From positions 174,332 through 238,331 of the forward strand of contig AMFN01000015.1 in the NCBI GenBank assembly GCA_000302695.1: a stretch of 64,000 nt of DNA, given 5' to 3'. The translations under genes were made by a program, and so were the position numbers. The stretch's first letter is position 1; the number at the start of each line of letters is the position of its first letter. Source of the stretch: Enterobacteriaceae bacterium LSJC7. Lineage in GTDB: Bacteria > Pseudomonadota > Gammaproteobacteria > Enterobacterales > Enterobacteriaceae. Positions 1 through 10,808 of this stretch are shown piece by piece. The notes beneath the pieces were generated by a model, which saw nothing but the letters and a program-made list of their open reading frames with translations, did no database searches and was not told where the DNA came from.

Positions 1-1619
1 CTCTCAGTGGTTGCAGAGTCCAGCGGCAGTTCGAGGGTGGTATCCTCGATGAAATCCCCCAGATGCGAATCTTCATCGTCCCCGATGGGGGTTTCCATGG
101 AGATAGGCTCTTTGGCGATTTTCAGCACCTTACGAATCTTGTCTTCTGGCATCAGCATGCGTTCGGCCAGCTCTTCCGGCGTTGGCTCGCGGCCCATTTC
201 CTGTAGCATCTGGCGCGAAATACGGTTGAGCTTGTTGATAGTCTCAATCATATGCACCGGAATACGGATGGTACGCGCCTGGTCGGCAATAGAACGCGTA
301 ATAGCCTGGCGAATCCACCATGTGGCATAAGTTGAGAACTTATAGCCGCGGCGGTATTCGAATTTATCTACCGCTTTCATCAGGCCGATGTTGCCTTCCT
401 GAATCAAATCCAGGAATTGCAGGCCGCGGTTGGTGTATTTCTTGGCGATAGAAATAACCAGACGCAGGTTCGCTTCCACCATCTCTTTCTTGGCGCGGCG
501 CGCTTTGGCTTCACCGATGGACATGCGGCGGTTAATGTCTTTTACCTGCTCAATCGTCAGGCCGGTTTCTTCTTCAATCTGCTGCAATTTTTGCAGGCCG
601 CGGTGCACGTCTTCAGCCACGTCGTTGAGCTTCTCAGACCACGGTTTGTTCATCGCAACGGCTGCGGTGAACCATGTGTCTGCCGTTTCATTGCCGGTGA
701 ACAGCGTGATGAAGTTCTTCTTCGGCATTTTGCACTGCTCAACGCACAGCTTCATGATGATGCGTTCCTGGGTACGCACGCGGTCCATCATGGTACGCAT
801 GTTATTGACCAGGTAATCAAACTGCTTCGGTACCAGGCGGAACTGTTTGAAGACTTCAGAAAGCTGCTGGATTTCGGCCTGAGCAGCGGCATGGCTGCGG
901 CCTTTGCTCTTGATAACGTCGCGTGTCGTTTCGTACTGGGTACGCAGTTCGCCGAATTTCTCGCGCGCCAGCTCCGGGTCGATGCTGTTGTCATCGTCGC
1001 TGCTGTCGTCATCGCTTTCTTCTTCGTCGTCGCTGTCGTCGTCCATCTCTTCCTGAGAAAGTTCGGAGCCGACGTGAGTAGCGGTCGGTGCCATGTCTTC
1101 TTCAGCGTTAGGGTCGACAAACCCGGTAATCAAGTCAGACAGGCGCGCTTCGCCCGCTTCAACGCGATCGTACTGCTCAAGCAGATAGGTGATAGCTTCC
1201 GGGTATTCGGCCACGGAGCACTGAACCTGGTTGATGCCGTCTTCGATGCGCTTGGCAATATCAATCTCGCCTTCACGAGTAAGCAGCTCAACGGTACCCA
1301 TTTCACGCATATACATGCGTACCGGGTCGGTCGTGCGCCCGATTTCGGATTCCACGCTGGACAGCACCTGAGCGGCGGCTTCTTCAGCATCTTCGTCAGT
1401 GTTGTTCGAGGTTTCAGCCAGCAACAGATCGTCGGCGTCCGGCGCTTCTTCCATCACCTGGATGCCCATGTCGTTGATCATCTGGATGATGTCTTCGATC
1501 TGATCAGAGTCGACGATATCTTCCGGCAGATGGTCATTGACCTCGGCATAGGTCAGATAGCCTTGCTCCTTACCACGGGTGACAAGAAGTTTCAGCTGTG
1601 ACTGCGGGTTTTGCTCCAT
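1..1619 (-). CDS. rpoD: RNA polymerase sigma factor RpoD (sigma 70), C-terminus off the left edge
   Basis: Primary housekeeping sigma factor that directs RNA polymerase to -35/-10 promoters. The reading frame opens at ATG 1617-1619 ([10 protein letters not shown]) and stays open to the left edge, giving about 539 residues of the roughly 613 usual for the family. Region 1.1 comes first, then a Glu/Asp-rich stretch near residues 185-210. Region 2 follows, with [16 protein letters not shown] near 381 and the promoter-melting motif [13 protein letters not shown] near 425-437, then region 3. Region 4, which reads the -35 element, lies outside the window. The gene sits 150 bp behind dnaG as the last gene of the rpsU-dnaG-rpoD operon. 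Identification is from recalled identity to E. coli RpoD and is very secure. Confidence 0.98.
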   Translation of the reverse strand, partial: MEQNPQSQLKLLVTRGKEQGYLTYAEVNDHLPEDIVDSDQIEDIIQMINDMGIQVMEEAPDADDLLLAETSNNTDEDAEEAAAQVLSSVESEIGRTTDPVRMYMREMGTVELLTREGEIDIAKRIEDGINQVQCSVAEYPEAITYLLEQYDRVEAGEARLSDLITGFVDPNAEEDMAPTATHVGSELSQEEMDDDSDDEEESDDDSSDDDNSIDPELAREKFGELRTQYETTRDVIKSKGRSHAAAQAEIQQLSEVFKQFRLVPKQFDYLVNNMRTMMDRVRTQERIIMKLCVEQCKMPKKNFITLFTGNETADTWFTAAVAMNKPWSEKLNDVAEDVHRGLQKLQQIEEETGLTIEQVKDINRRMSIGEAKARRAKKEMVEANLRLVISIAKKYTNRGLQFLDLIQEGNIGLMKAVDKFEYRRGYKFSTYATWWIRQAITRSIADQARTIRIPVHMIETINKLNRISRQMLQEMGREPTPEELAERMLMPEDKIRKVLKIAKEPISMETPIGDDEDSHLGDFIEDTTLELPLDSATTE

Positions 1620-1769
1620 AAGACGGTATCCACACTGTAATTAGGGTTGGTGTCGGTCGGCGAAACCGCCAACAATAACGTACGCGGGCGATTTTGTTTT
1701 CTTGCCGCTGCCCGGCTGTGCGGCCTTCGGGTTCATCCCGAGGAAATATCGGCAATTAAGCCGCTCAAA

Positions 1770-3515
1770 TTATTTTCTGGCGCGTGCCTGAGTAATGACA
1801 CGCACTTCTTCGCGCTCTGCGGGCGTTAAACCTTCTGTCCGCGAACGGGCGATCAATTCTGTCAGTCGCAACTCCAGCACGGAATCAAACATATGATCCA
1901 GTGCGTCGGTGAACGTTTTTTCTGCAATATCCTTATCTGCTATATCGTCCCAGGTGGCGAGTTTTTCAAGGGTTGCGGCTTCTTTTGTGCCGCGATAATG
2001 CTCCAGCAACTGCCCGGTGGTCAGACCCGGCTGTGCGAGGCATGTACTTACCAACTCGCTAAACAAACTCAGACCCGGAATTTTACTGCTGTCCAGCGCA
2101 CTGAGCGTGGGGACCAGCGGTGCCAGTTCAGGGTTTTGCAGCAATAATCCAATTAGTATACGCATGGTTGTGCGTTTTAGCTGTGCTACTGGCTGTCGGC
2201 CCGTGTTTTCCGCAACTTTTTGCACCAGGCGGTCCAGCGCGGCATCATCAAAAATCCCGAGCTTGTTACCCAATTCCTGGCGCAGATAAATACGCAGCGT
2301 TTCGCCCGACACCTGGTTGATTAACGGCAGTGCCAGCGTGGCAAGCCGGGTGCGCCCGTCGGGCGAACTCAGATCAACCTGTGGCAACAGGGTGTTAAAC
2401 AAAAAGGCAGAGAGCGGCAGGGCTGTTTCCATGCGCGCTTCAAACGCGGCTTTGCCTTCTTTACGCACCAGCGTATCCGGATCTTCACCGTCCGGCAGGA
2501 ACATAAATCGCAGCTGGCGGCCGTCTGACATATACGGCAGCGCGGTTTCCAGCGCTCGCCATGCTGCGTCTCGCCCGGCGCGGTCTCCGTCGTAGCAGCA
2601 AATTACCGTGTTCGTCACGCGAAACAGCAGTTGAATATGGTCGGCGGTTGTTGAGGTGCCCAGCGACGCAACGGCATAATTAATGTCGTATTGCGCCAGT
2701 GCCACCACATCCATGTAACCTTCGACCACCAACAGGCGAGACGGTTCATCTGCAACCTGTTGGGCTTCATAAAGGCCGTAAAGCTGGCGACCTTTATGGA
2801 AAATATCGGTTTCCGGGGAGTTTAAATACTTCGGCGTATCGTTACCTAACACACGTCCGCCAAAGCCAATCACTCGCCCGCGTTTATCGCGAATCGGAAA
2901 CATAATCCGGTTGCGAAAACGGTCGTACGTTCTTCCCTGGTCATTGTTGACCAGCATGCCAGCGTCAAGCAGCAATTGCCGGTTTTCGCTGTTGCCGCCA
3001 AACTGATTAAGCGCGTTATCCCAGCCGGGCGGCGCATAGCCAATGGCAAAGCGCGCCACCACATCATTGCTCAGGCCGCGGGTGTCGAGATAACGGCGTG
3101 CCGCGTCCGCTTTCGGGTTGAGCAGTGCTTTCTGGTAGAACGTATTCAGGCCGTCCATCAGCTCATACAGATTCTGGCGCTGATGGCGCTCAATCTGGGT
3201 CAGACCCGTTCCCGTTTCGTAGGGAATCTCCAGATTGTGCATGGACGCCAGTTCTTCGACGCTTTCGACAAACTCAAGCTTGTCGTACTTCATCAAAAAA
3301 TCAATGGCGTTGCCGTTTTCACCGCAGCCAAAACAGTAGAAAAACTGCTTTTCACCGCTGACGGTAAAAGAGGGGGTTTTCTCGTTATGGAAAGGACAAC
3401 ACGCGTGAAAATTTTTGCCCTGCTTTTTGAGCTTTACCCGCGCGTCGATGAGATCGACGATGTCGGTACGCGCCAGCAGGTCATTGATAAAAACACGTGG
3501 TATTCGTCCAGCCAT
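1770..3515 (-). CDS. dnaG: DNA primase DnaG
   Basis: Synthesises the RNA primers for replication forks together with the DnaB helicase. The 581-residue product equals the E. coli length. An N-terminal zinc-binding domain shows C40, H43, C61 and C64 (CPFH and CFGC). The TOPRIM catalytic core shows VVEGYMDVVAL (Glu near 265) and CYDGDRAG with its paired Asp near 309-311. The C-terminal part is the helicase-binding domain. The gene is the middle member of the macromolecular-synthesis operon. A 113-bp spacer separates it from rpsU and contains a small GGGGA/TCCCC hairpin at 3606-3620, where E. coli has an attenuating terminator. This hairpin has no clear T-run, so attenuation here is only inferred. 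Confidence 0.98.
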   Translation of the reverse strand: MAGRIPRVFINDLLARTDIVDLIDARVKLKKQGKNFHACCPFHNEKTPSFTVSGEKQFFYCFGCGENGNAIDFLMKYDKLEFVESVEELASMHNLEIPYETGTGLTQIERHQRQNLYELMDGLNTFYQKALLNPKADAARRYLDTRGLSNDVVARFAIGYAPPGWDNALNQFGGNSENRQLLLDAGMLVNNDQGRTYDRFRNRIMFPIRDKRGRVIGFGGRVLGNDTPKYLNSPETDIFHKGRQLYGLYEAQQVADEPSRLLVVEGYMDVVALAQYDINYAVASLGTSTTADHIQLLFRVTNTVICCYDGDRAGRDAAWRALETALPYMSDGRQLRFMFLPDGEDPDTLVRKEGKAAFEARMETALPLSAFLFNTLLPQVDLSSPDGRTRLATLALPLINQVSGETLRIYLRQELGNKLGIFDDAALDRLVQKVAENTGRQPVAQLKRTTMRILIGLLLQNPELAPLVPTLSALDSSKIPGLSLFSELVSTCLAQPGLTTGQLLEHYRGTKEAATLEKLATWDDIADKDIAEKTFTDALDHMFDSVLELRLTELIARSRTEGLTPAEREEVRVITQARARK

Positions 3516-3628
3516 AAGCCCCGGTTTATCAGTTCATAAACGAGAACAAGCCGCGCATTCCTTTCGGAAGCACGGCCTTTACAACTACAACTCAGTCTGA
3601 TGAGCGGGGAGGATGTCCCCTTCAGAGA

Positions 3629-3944
<316 letters not shown>

Positions 3945-4094
3945 GCACCGCCGGAACCTGAACCCTGCTTTTTGCCAGGCTCCGATAAGGACGCGATAGT
4001 ATACACCAGCTTCGGCGGCGAAGTGAGCAAAGTTTTACTTCGCCGCTGTGCGGGCATACACTGCGCGGTATCAACAGAGGCAGAAAGTAAAACC

Positions 4095-5111
4095 ATGCGT
4101 GTACTGGGAATAGAAACATCCTGCGACGAAACCGGCGTCGCCATCTACGACGACCAACAGGGGCTATTAGCCAACCAATTGTACAGTCAGGTAAAACTGC
4201 ACGCCGATTACGGCGGTGTGGTGCCTGAACTGGCCTCCCGCGACCACGTGCGCAAGACGGTGCCGCTGATTCAGGCGGCACTGAAAGAGGCACATCTTAG
4301 CTCTTCAGATATTAATGCCGTGGCGTATACCGCAGGCCCAGGACTGGTGGGCGCGTTGCTGGTTGGTGCCACCGTTGGGCGCGCGCTGGCGTTTGCCTGG
4401 GATGTCCCGGCGGTTGCGGTGCACCATATGGAGGGTCACCTGCTGGCCCCCATGCTGGAAGATAATCCACCTGAGTTCCCGTTTGTAGCGTTGCTGGTGT
4501 CCGGGGGACATACTCAGCTTATCAGTGTTACCGGTATTGGTGAGTATGAACTGCTGGGCGAGTCCATTGACGATGCCGCAGGCGAAGCGTTTGATAAAAC
4601 GGCCAAACTGCTGGGGCTGGATTATCCCGGCGGCCCAATGCTCTCTAAAATGGCCGCACAGGGCATGCCCGGGCGCTATGTGTTCCCACGCCCGATGACC
4701 GACCGGCCAGGGCTTGATTTCAGCTTCTCCGGCCTGAAAACCTTTGCCGCGAACACTATTCGCAGCGGCGACAGCGACGATCAAACGCGTGCCGATATCG
4801 CCCGCGCGTTTGAAGACGCGGTTGTCGATACGCTGATGATCAAATGCAAACGTGCGCTGGACCAGACCGGTTTTAAACGCCTGGTTATTGCGGGCGGCGT
4901 GAGTGCTAACCGTACGCTGCGGGCAAAGCTTGCTGAAATGATGGCCAAACGCCGTGGTGAAGTGTTTTACGCGCGTCCAGAGTTTTGCACCGATAACGGC
5001 GCGATGATTGCGTATGCGGGAATGGTGCGCCTGAAGGCAGGCTGTGTGACGGATTTAAGTGTGAGCGTGCGTCCGCGCTGGCCGCTGTCTGAACTGCCGG
5101 CGGCAGTGTAA
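4095..5111 (+). CDS. tsaD: tRNA threonylcarbamoyladenosine synthase subunit TsaD
   Basis: Catalytic subunit that, with TsaB and TsaE, transfers the threonylcarbamoyl group to A37 of ANN-decoding tRNAs. The 338-residue product has the N-terminal [11 protein letters not shown] signature, the iron-binding HMEGH motif (H111, H115), VSGGHTQL, and the C-terminal [12 protein letters not shown] motif. The open frame extends upstream to 3762, but the start is set at ATG 4095 ([10 protein letters not shown]), which matches the family N-terminus and lies in the divergent rpsU-tsaD promoter region. It converges on plsY with a 21-bp gap. The E. coli ttd genes that lie between these two are absent. Confidence 0.97.
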   Translation: MRVLGIETSCDETGVAIYDDQQGLLANQLYSQVKLHADYGGVVPELASRDHVRKTVPLIQAALKEAHLSSSDINAVAYTAGPGLVGALLVGATVGRALAFAWDVPAVAVHHMEGHLLAPMLEDNPPEFPFVALLVSGGHTQLISVTGIGEYELLGESIDDAAGEAFDKTAKLLGLDYPGGPMLSKMAAQGMPGRYVFPRPMTDRPGLDFSFSGLKTFAANTIRSGDSDDQTRADIARAFEDAVVDTLMIKCKRALDQTGFKRLVIAGGVSANRTLRAKLAEMMAKRRGEVFYARPEFCTDNGAMIAYAGMVRLKAGCVTDLSVSVRPRWPLSELPAAV

Positions 5112-5119
5112 CTCCCCGG

Positions 5120-5156
5120 AGAGGCAAAGTGGCTACTTTGTCTCTTCGTTTTCTTC
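5120..5156 (+). terminator. Likely tsaD terminator
   Basis: Stem AGAGGCAAAGT (5120-5130), loop GGCT, then ACTTTGTCTCT (5135-5145), with one G-T wobble, followed by TTCGTTTTCTT. It overlaps the 3' end of the convergent plsY coding sequence. Confidence 0.5.
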
Positions 5157-5765
5157 ATCGGTCGCTTTCTTGCGACGCAACTTCTTCCAGATTTTCGTTT
5201 CCTGCCCACGCCACAGGCGCTGAATGTTATCGTGATGACGCCAGAGAATCAGGCATGACAGCATCGCAACCGGAAAGGTGAACTGCGGTTTAAACCACCA
5301 GACATAAAACGGGGCGATAAGCGCGCTGACGATAGCGCCAAGCGAAGAGTAGCCGCCGAGCAGCACCGTGAGCAGCCAGGTGCCCGCCATCACACCGGTA
5401 AGGTCCCAGCCAATGGGGGCGATAGCGCCAAAGGCCGTTGCCACACCTTTACCGCCGCGAAAGCCAAAAAACACCGGCCAGATGTGGCCCAGACAGGCGG
5501 CAATGGCAATCAGTCCAAGCCACAGCGGTGTAACGCCCAGCGCCCACGCGGCCCAGACCGGCAGCATGCCTTTTAGCACGTCGAAAATCAGCACCGCTAC
5601 GGCTGCGCCTTTGCCGCCGATGCGTAAGACATTGGTGGCGCCGGGGTTGCGTGAGCCGCTCTCCCGGGGGTCTGGCAAACCGGCGATGCGGCAAACCAGA
5701 ATGGCGCTGGAAACAGAGCCGCAAAGGTACGCGAGGATGATCATCACAGGCGCGATTGCACTCAT
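5133..5765 (-). CDS. plsY: Glycerol-3-phosphate acyltransferase PlsY
   Basis: Inner-membrane enzyme that transfers an acyl group from acyl phosphate to glycerol 3-phosphate, the first step of phospholipid synthesis. The 210-residue product (E. coli about 205) is strongly hydrophobic with about five membrane segments. It carries the cytoplasmic loop signatures [12 protein letters not shown] (37-48) and [10 protein letters not shown] (101-110). The extra length is in a charged Glu/Lys-rich C-terminus. It is divergent from folB across 209 bp of non-coding sequence. Confidence 0.96.
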   Translation of the reverse strand: MSAIAPVMIILAYLCGSVSSAILVCRIAGLPDPRESGSRNPGATNVLRIGGKGAAVAVLIFDVLKGMLPVWAAWALGVTPLWLGLIAIAACLGHIWPVFFGFRGGKGVATAFGAIAPIGWDLTGVMAGTWLLTVLLGGYSSLGAIVSALIAPFYVWWFKPQFTFPVAMLSCLILWRHHDNIQRLWRGQETKIWKKLRRKKATDEENEETK

Positions 5766-5974
5766 AACGCTGTTCCGTTGTGAAAATGTCGTGTAATTTT
5801 CTGCATCAAAGGATAATACGCATATTTACTGGCAAGTGGTATCCCCAGACTGGCGAGTGAAAAGCGGTGTTGAACTGCCGTTTATGTGTTTATACGAGCA
5901 AAATAGCGCCTTCGCCAGTGTAGTCAATGCGGTTCCAGAATAAACCAGGTACACATCAAAACGGGCAAATTGTG

Positions 5975-6343
5975 ATGGATATTGTATTTATAGAGCAGCT
6001 TTCGGTAATCACCACTATTGGTGTTTACGACTGGGAGCAGACGATTGAGCAGAAACTGGTGTTCGATATCGAAATGGGCTGGAACAATCACGCAGCCGCC
6101 GTGAGCGATAACGTTAACGACTGCCTGAGCTACGCCGACGTGTGTGACGCTATTGTCGCGCACGTTGAAGGCGGGCGTTTTGCGCTGGTTGAGCGCGTGG
6201 CCGAAGAAGTGGCGGCGCTGTTGCAAAACCGCTTTTGCTCGCCGTGGGTGCGCATCAAAGTCAGCAAACCTGGCGCCGTGGCGCGGGCGGTAAGCGTAGG
6301 CGTTATCATTGAGCGTGGCAATTTTCCGAAAGAACAAAAATAA
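5975..6343 (+). CDS. folB: Dihydroneopterin aldolase FolB
   Basis: Folate biosynthesis enzyme that converts dihydroneopterin to hydroxymethyl-dihydropterin and glycolaldehyde, and also epimerises it. The 122-residue product begins MDIVFIEQLSVITTIGVYDWE and contains the family motifs LSYADV and VRIKVSKPGAVARA, whose Lys is catalytic in E. coli FolB. An in-frame ATG at 5927 would add 16 residues. The start at 5975 is chosen from the E. coli N-terminus, although the ribosome-binding site is weak. uppP follows 102 bp downstream. Confidence 0.96.
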   Translation: MDIVFIEQLSVITTIGVYDWEQTIEQKLVFDIEMGWNNHAAAVSDNVNDCLSYADVCDAIVAHVEGGRFALVERVAEEVAALLQNRFCSPWVRIKVSKPGAVARAVSVGVIIERGNFPKEQK

Positions 6344-6445
6344 CCGTGCGTGGGTTAAACCAAACGCGGGATGCCGGGTCATACTGCGTGAACATTTCCG
6401 GCCTGCACGCCGTTTTTCCTTTAAGGATTTCAGAGGGTTTTTTTG

Positions 6446-7264
6446 ATGGGTGATGTGCATTCACTGGTGATAGCCGCCATTCTTGGGGTTGTCGAGGGGC
6501 TCACCGAGTTCCTGCCCGTATCCAGCACTGGACATATGATTATCGTCGGTCATCTGCTGGGGTTTGAAGGCGATACGGCAAAAACATTCGAAGTGGTGAT
6601 TCAGCTTGGCTCCATTCTCGCTGTGGTGGTGATGTTCTGGCGTCGTCTGTTTGGCCTGATAGGTATTCATTTTGGCCCGAAGCCGCACGAAGGCGAGGGC
6701 AGCGCACGGCTGTCGCTGATTCATATTCTGCTTGGCATGATCCCGGCGGTGGTGCTGGGGCTGGTGTTCCATGACGCCATCAAATCGCTGTTTAACCCGG
6801 TGAACGTCATGTACGCGCTGGTGGTGGGCGGTCTGCTGCTGATTGCCGCTGAATGCTTCAAGCCAAAAGAGCCACGCGCGGTCGGCGTTGACGATATGAC
6901 GTACCGTCAGGCGTTTATGATTGGCTGCTTTCAGTGTCTGGCGCTATGGCCGGGGTTTTCACGCTCAGGTGCCACCATTTCCGGCGGTATGTTGGTGGGC
7001 GTAAGCCGCTATGCGGCCTCAGAGTTCTCTTTTTTGCTGGCGGTGCCGATGATGATGGGCGCAACGGCGCTGGATCTCTATAAAAGCTGGGGATTCCTGA
7101 CGCTGGCCGACCTGCCGATGTTTGCCGTGGGCTTTGTCACGGCGTTTATCGTGGCGTTAATTGCTATCAAGACCTTCCTGCAGCTGATTAAGCGTATTTC
7201 TTTTATCCCGTTTGCCATCTACCGCTTTATTGTGGCGGCAGCGGTGTACGTGGTGTTCTTCTAA
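6446..7264 (+). CDS. uppP: Undecaprenyl-diphosphatase UppP (BacA)
   Basis: Inner-membrane phosphatase that recycles undecaprenyl pyrophosphate to the carrier phosphate for peptidoglycan and O-antigen synthesis. Its activity gives bacitracin tolerance. The 272-residue polytopic product has both catalytic signatures, [13 protein letters not shown] near residues 17-30 and [13 protein letters not shown] near 170-182. A TTG directly precedes the ATG. The ATG at 6446 is preferred because AGAGGG (6432-6437) is at good spacing and the N-terminus then matches E. coli. The gene converges on cca, only 12 bp away. Confidence 0.97.
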   Translation: MGDVHSLVIAAILGVVEGLTEFLPVSSTGHMIIVGHLLGFEGDTAKTFEVVIQLGSILAVVVMFWRRLFGLIGIHFGPKPHEGEGSARLSLIHILLGMIPAVVLGLVFHDAIKSLFNPVNVMYALVVGGLLLIAAECFKPKEPRAVGVDDMTYRQAFMIGCFQCLALWPGFSRSGATISGGMLVGVSRYAASEFSFLLAVPMMMGATALDLYKSWGFLTLADLPMFAVGFVTAFIVALIAIKTFLQLIKRISFIPFAIYRFIVAAAVYVVFF

Positions 7265-7276
7265 GACGCACGGCCC

Positions 7277-8518
7277 TCAGCCTTTGGGCTGGGGGCAGGC
7301 CTGCAATTTCCATTGTGCCACCGCCGTCACGCGCCTGCGCGTCAACTCTTCGCGGATTTCCATGCCTTGAAAACCCTGTGCGACCACCTCTTTGGTCGAT
7401 ACGCTCTGCGCGACCTGCCAGGCGTCGCGCAGCAGTCGGCCCTGCGGATAGTCGCTGGCTTCAAAGCCGGTACGCCCGCGGGCGTCGGCCTCGCTGGTTA
7501 ACGCGAGCTGCTCCACGCGCTGCGGTTTGCGCCAGGCATCAAGAGAATCAAACAGTCTGACCAGCGTTTCAGGGCGCAGAATGGGCAGGGTGTGAATCAG
7601 GTCATGGTACTCCGCCACCAGCTTTGCCAAATCGCGAATATCATTCGGCACCCGCAGGCGCTGGCACAACTGCTCAACCAGCTTAACGCCCGCCGGGCCG
7701 TGGCCGTGGTGACGCGGCCACAGGTGCTTTGGCGTCAGCCCTTTACCAAGATCGTGAGTGAGTGCCGAAAAACGCACATCCACATCGGGACTCAGCTGTG
7801 CCGCCATGGAGAGCGTCAACAGCGTATGTACCCCGGTGTCGATTTCCGGGTGCCACTTTTCGGGGGCGGGCACGCCAAACAGCGCGTCAATTTCCGGGAA
7901 CAGCACCGCCAGCGCGCCACAGTCACGCAGTACCTGAAAATAGACCTGCGGATTACGTGAGGTCAGGGCGTTTTCCGTTTCCTTCCACACGCGCTCGGGC
8001 GTCAGGTGCGCCAACTCGCCGCGGGCGGCCATTTCGCGCATTAGCGTCATGGTGTCGTCGGCAATGCGGAAATTGAGGTGCGCGTAGCGGGCGGCAAAGC
8101 GCGCCACGCGCAACACGCGCAGCGGATCTTCACTAAACGCAGGAGAGACGTGGCGCAGAATACGGCGTGCCAGATCCGTGCGTCCTCCCCAGGGATCGAC
8201 ATACTCGCCGCGTTCGTCGAGTGCAATGGCGTTAATGGTCAGGTCACGGCGTTGTAAATCCTGCTCCAGTGTGACGTCCGGCTCGGCGTGGCACACAAAA
8301 CCGGTGTAACCGTGGCCGGACTTACGTTCAGTACGCGCCAGTGCGTACTCTTCGCGACTGTCGGGGTGGAGGAACACAGGGAAATCACGGCCAACCTGCT
8401 GGTAGCCTGCGTCGAGCATGTGCTGCGGCGTGGCGCCGACCACCACCCAGTCTTTATCTTTAACCGGCAGACCTAATAACCCGTCTCTGACTGCACCGCC
8501 GACCAGATAAATCTTCAC
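7277..8518 (-). CDS. cca: Multifunctional CCA tRNA nucleotidyltransferase/phosphohydrolase
   Basis: Adds and repairs the CCA 3' end of tRNA. The enterobacterial form also has an HD phosphohydrolase domain. The 413-residue product starts [12 protein letters not shown] and carries the nucleotidyltransferase acidic pair in VKDKDWVV (D21, D23). [10 protein letters not shown] and the neck/head domain follow. The HD motif ALTHDLGKG lies near residue 255, with HHGHGPAG after it. Length and domain order match E. coli Cca. It is not in an obvious operon, as ygiM lies 105 bp upstream with its own leader. Confidence 0.97.
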   Translation of the reverse strand: MKIYLVGGAVRDGLLGLPVKDKDWVVVGATPQHMLDAGYQQVGRDFPVFLHPDSREEYALARTERKSGHGYTGFVCHAEPDVTLEQDLQRRDLTINAIALDERGEYVDPWGGRTDLARRILRHVSPAFSEDPLRVLRVARFAARYAHLNFRIADDTMTLMREMAARGELAHLTPERVWKETENALTSRNPQVYFQVLRDCGALAVLFPEIDALFGVPAPEKWHPEIDTGVHTLLTLSMAAQLSPDVDVRFSALTHDLGKGLTPKHLWPRHHGHGPAGVKLVEQLCQRLRVPNDIRDLAKLVAEYHDLIHTLPILRPETLVRLFDSLDAWRKPQRVEQLALTSEADARGRTGFEASDYPQGRLLRDAWQVAQSVSTKEVVAQGFQGMEIREELTRRRVTAVAQWKLQACPQPKG

Positions 8519-8623
8519 CCTGCGTTTCTCCTTGAACTGTCGATAAGCGGGGAATAATACGTAAGTGTAGAGGAGAAGGCTAAGGAAAGGTGCGGGCGGC
8601 GTGCTGCCGCCCGGTTGCTGCGG

Positions 8624-9238
8624 TTAGTTCATCCAGCGGTCTTTGCGCTTGCGGCTTGGCAGCATATAAGGCAGCAACAGACCGAGCAGCAGGCCAACGC
8701 CCGCGACACCGCCGCCGTACATAAACCACTGCATGATGATGTTGCGCTGCTTATCGTCAAGCTGGATATTGGCGGCGTTCACTTTCTTCTGCGCGACCAC
8801 CAGCTGGTTTTTCAGCTGTTGATTTTCCTGCTTAAGACCGTTGATAACACTGTCGCTCTCGGCCACCTTTTTCTGCATTTCAGCGGTACGCTGGTTCCAG
8901 GTGGTATCGATGTTGTTAAGCTTGTCAGTCAGCGTTTTGACCTGGTTTTCGAGATCCGGCACGCGGGTGCGCAGACTCGGGGTGTTTTTCAGGTCGCTGA
9001 GCTGGATCCAGGCGACACGGCCGTTGCTGTCGCGCACCTGGCCATATTTGCCGTTGGTTTGCATCAGCTCTACGGCTTCACCGGCGTTGACCGTGCCGAG
9101 CAGACGATAGTTATCGCCCGGACCGCTGCGAACCCAGGTGGTTAATTCGTCAGAAACATAACGTTTTTCTTCCGCGTGAGCCACTGCGGTAACGCTAAGA
9201 GAAAGTAAAGCAAAGCTAATCAGGCGTAATTTCTGCAT
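8624..9238 (-). CDS. ygiM: SH3b-domain membrane protein YgiM
   Basis: Envelope protein of uncertain role. The 204-residue product has a signal peptide (cleavage near AVAHA-EE, residue 22), a bacterial SH3 domain (about 27-90, YVSDELTTWVRSGPG), a long coiled coil (about 100-165, Gln/Asn/Lys-rich), a C-terminal membrane helix (about 172-191) and a basic tail. This is the TIGR04211-type SH3/coiled-coil layout of E. coli YgiM. It is divergent from ygiF. A GGGCGGC/GCCGCCC hairpin (8594-8612) follows the stop without a T-run. Confidence 0.93.
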   Translation of the reverse strand: MQKLRLISFALLSLSVTAVAHAEEKRYVSDELTTWVRSGPGDNYRLLGTVNAGEAVELMQTNGKYGQVRDSNGRVAWIQLSDLKNTPSLRTRVPDLENQVKTLTDKLNNIDTTWNQRTAEMQKKVAESDSVINGLKQENQQLKNQLVVAQKKVNAANIQLDDKQRNIIMQWFMYGGGVAGVGLLLGLLLPYMLPSRKRKDRWMN

Positions 9239-9493
9239 CAGGTCGTCGTTATTGTCATCATTAAGCGTGGAACAGTAATAGTGGGACCAGTCTGACGAGC
9301 CGACTTATAAACCTGAATGAGAATTATCCAGGTGTAGTCTTATCCCTGCTGGTGCCACTGCTTGCGGTTTTGAGCCCGTCAAATTGCTCATGACATGGCA
9401 ATTTGGCGCAAAATATTATCTACTGACACACATTCGTTTCGTAAGTTCGCGGAATTTGTCACAGCCCGCTATATAACGGTAAATAAACAGAAT

Positions 9494-10789
9494 ATGTCTC
9501 AAGAAATCGAACTAAAATTTCTCGTTCATCCGAGCGCGCCAGAGGCGCTACGCACGGTACTCAATGCGCTACCCGGCGATCATACCATCCCACGCAAGCT
9601 GCTCAACATCTATTATGAAACGTCTGATATGCAGCTGCGTCGCCATGACATGGGTTTACGCATTCGCGGTGTTGATGGCCGCTACGAAATGACGATGAAA
9701 ACGGCAGGCCAGACGGTGGGCGGTTTACATCAGCGCCCTGAATATAATGTGGAACTTTCTGAGCCAGAACTGGCGCTGTCGCGTTTTCCGCAGGAGATGT
9801 GGCCTGAAGGGCTGGATGTTGACGCACTGGCATCAACGCTGGCACCGCTGTTCAGCACCGACTTTGAGCGTGAGAAGTGGGTGGTTACTTACGGCGAAAG
9901 CCGCATTGAAATTGCGCTGGATTTGGGCGAAATACGCAGCGGCGAGTTCAGTGAACCACTGAGTGAGCTGGAGCTTGAGCTGCTGGAAGGGCGTGTGGAA
10001 GACGTGCTGGTGCTGGCGCGTGAGCACCTGCTGCGCGATGGCCTGCGTCAGGGCAGCCTGAGCAAAGCCGCGCGCGGCTATCACCTGACGCGCGGCAACG
10101 CAGCGCGTGAGCTTAAGCCACTCGGCGTGCTGGAAACTGCGCCAAAAGCCACGCTGGAGCAGGGACTGAGCGGGGCGCTGGAACTGGCTCTGGCGCACTG
10201 GCAGTACCATGAGGAACTGTGGGTGCGCGGGGTGACGGGCGCACAGGAGCAGGTGGCTGATGCGGTGGCGCTGGTGCGCCATACGCTGGCACTGTTCGGT
10301 GGCGTGGTGCCAAGAAAGGCGAGCACTCACTTACGTGAGCAGTTAAGCCAGCTCGCCGCTGCCCTGCCAGGTGCTACCGATGCGCTGGCGTGGAGTGCGC
10401 TCAGTGGCAGCGCCAAACTCACCCTTACCGACTGGATGGTCACGCGCGGCTGGCTGGCGTTTCTTGACGACGCTGCGCGTAGCAAACTGGACGGTTCATT
10501 AAAACGTTTTGCCGACACCCACCTTTCGCGCGCCTCGGCCGAGCTGAAAGAAGCCTTTCGCCAGCCGCTGACCGGGCGTTACGCCGAGCAATTACCGCGC
10601 CTTGAGCGCGTTATCCACACCGCATATGTGTTGTCTGGATTTTACCCGCGTGGCGAACGCCAGGCGTGGATTGACGGCTGGCAGGCGCTCAGACACGCGA
10701 TTTGCGCAAACCTTATCTATGAGATTGAGCCTTTGCGTAAGCAGGCGCTCGGCGCTGCGCCGTTCTGGCGTCACAGCGGGCAACACTAA
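9494..10789 (+). CDS. ygiF: Inorganic triphosphatase YgiF (CYTH-CHAD)
   Basis: Hydrolyses inorganic triphosphate. The 431-residue product begins [11 protein letters not shown], where the EIELK signature of the CYTH tunnel fold is visible at residues 4-8. The CYTH domain covers roughly the first 200 residues. The rest is an alpha-helical CHAD domain with His/Arg-rich helices, thought to bind polyphosphate. The frame is open back to 9395, but ATG 9494 restores the family N-terminus. glnE starts 19 bp downstream, so the two are probably cotranscribed, as in E. coli. Confidence 0.95.
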   Translation: MSQEIELKFLVHPSAPEALRTVLNALPGDHTIPRKLLNIYYETSDMQLRRHDMGLRIRGVDGRYEMTMKTAGQTVGGLHQRPEYNVELSEPELALSRFPQEMWPEGLDVDALASTLAPLFSTDFEREKWVVTYGESRIEIALDLGEIRSGEFSEPLSELELELLEGRVEDVLVLAREHLLRDGLRQGSLSKAARGYHLTRGNAARELKPLGVLETAPKATLEQGLSGALELALAHWQYHEELWVRGVTGAQEQVADAVALVRHTLALFGGVVPRKASTHLREQLSQLAAALPGATDALAWSALSGSAKLTLTDWMVTRGWLAFLDDAARSKLDGSLKRFADTHLSRASAELKEAFRQPLTGRYAEQLPRLERVIHTAYVLSGFYPRGERQAWIDGWQALRHAICANLIYEIEPLRKQALGAAPFWRHSGQH

Positions 10790-10808
10790 GCCTTATAAGG
10801 ATGAGCCA

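Noticed and set aside
417-1601. Long plus-strand frame of 394 codons opposite rpoD
   Set aside because: It is the antisense shadow of the rpoD coding sequence. It has no ribosome-binding site or family resemblance.
8594-8612. Same stem GGGCGGC/GCCGCCC at 8594-8612 and 34907-34930
   Set aside because: Loops and flanks differ and no further copies were seen, so this is probably coincidental GC-rich hairpins rather than a dispersed repeat family.
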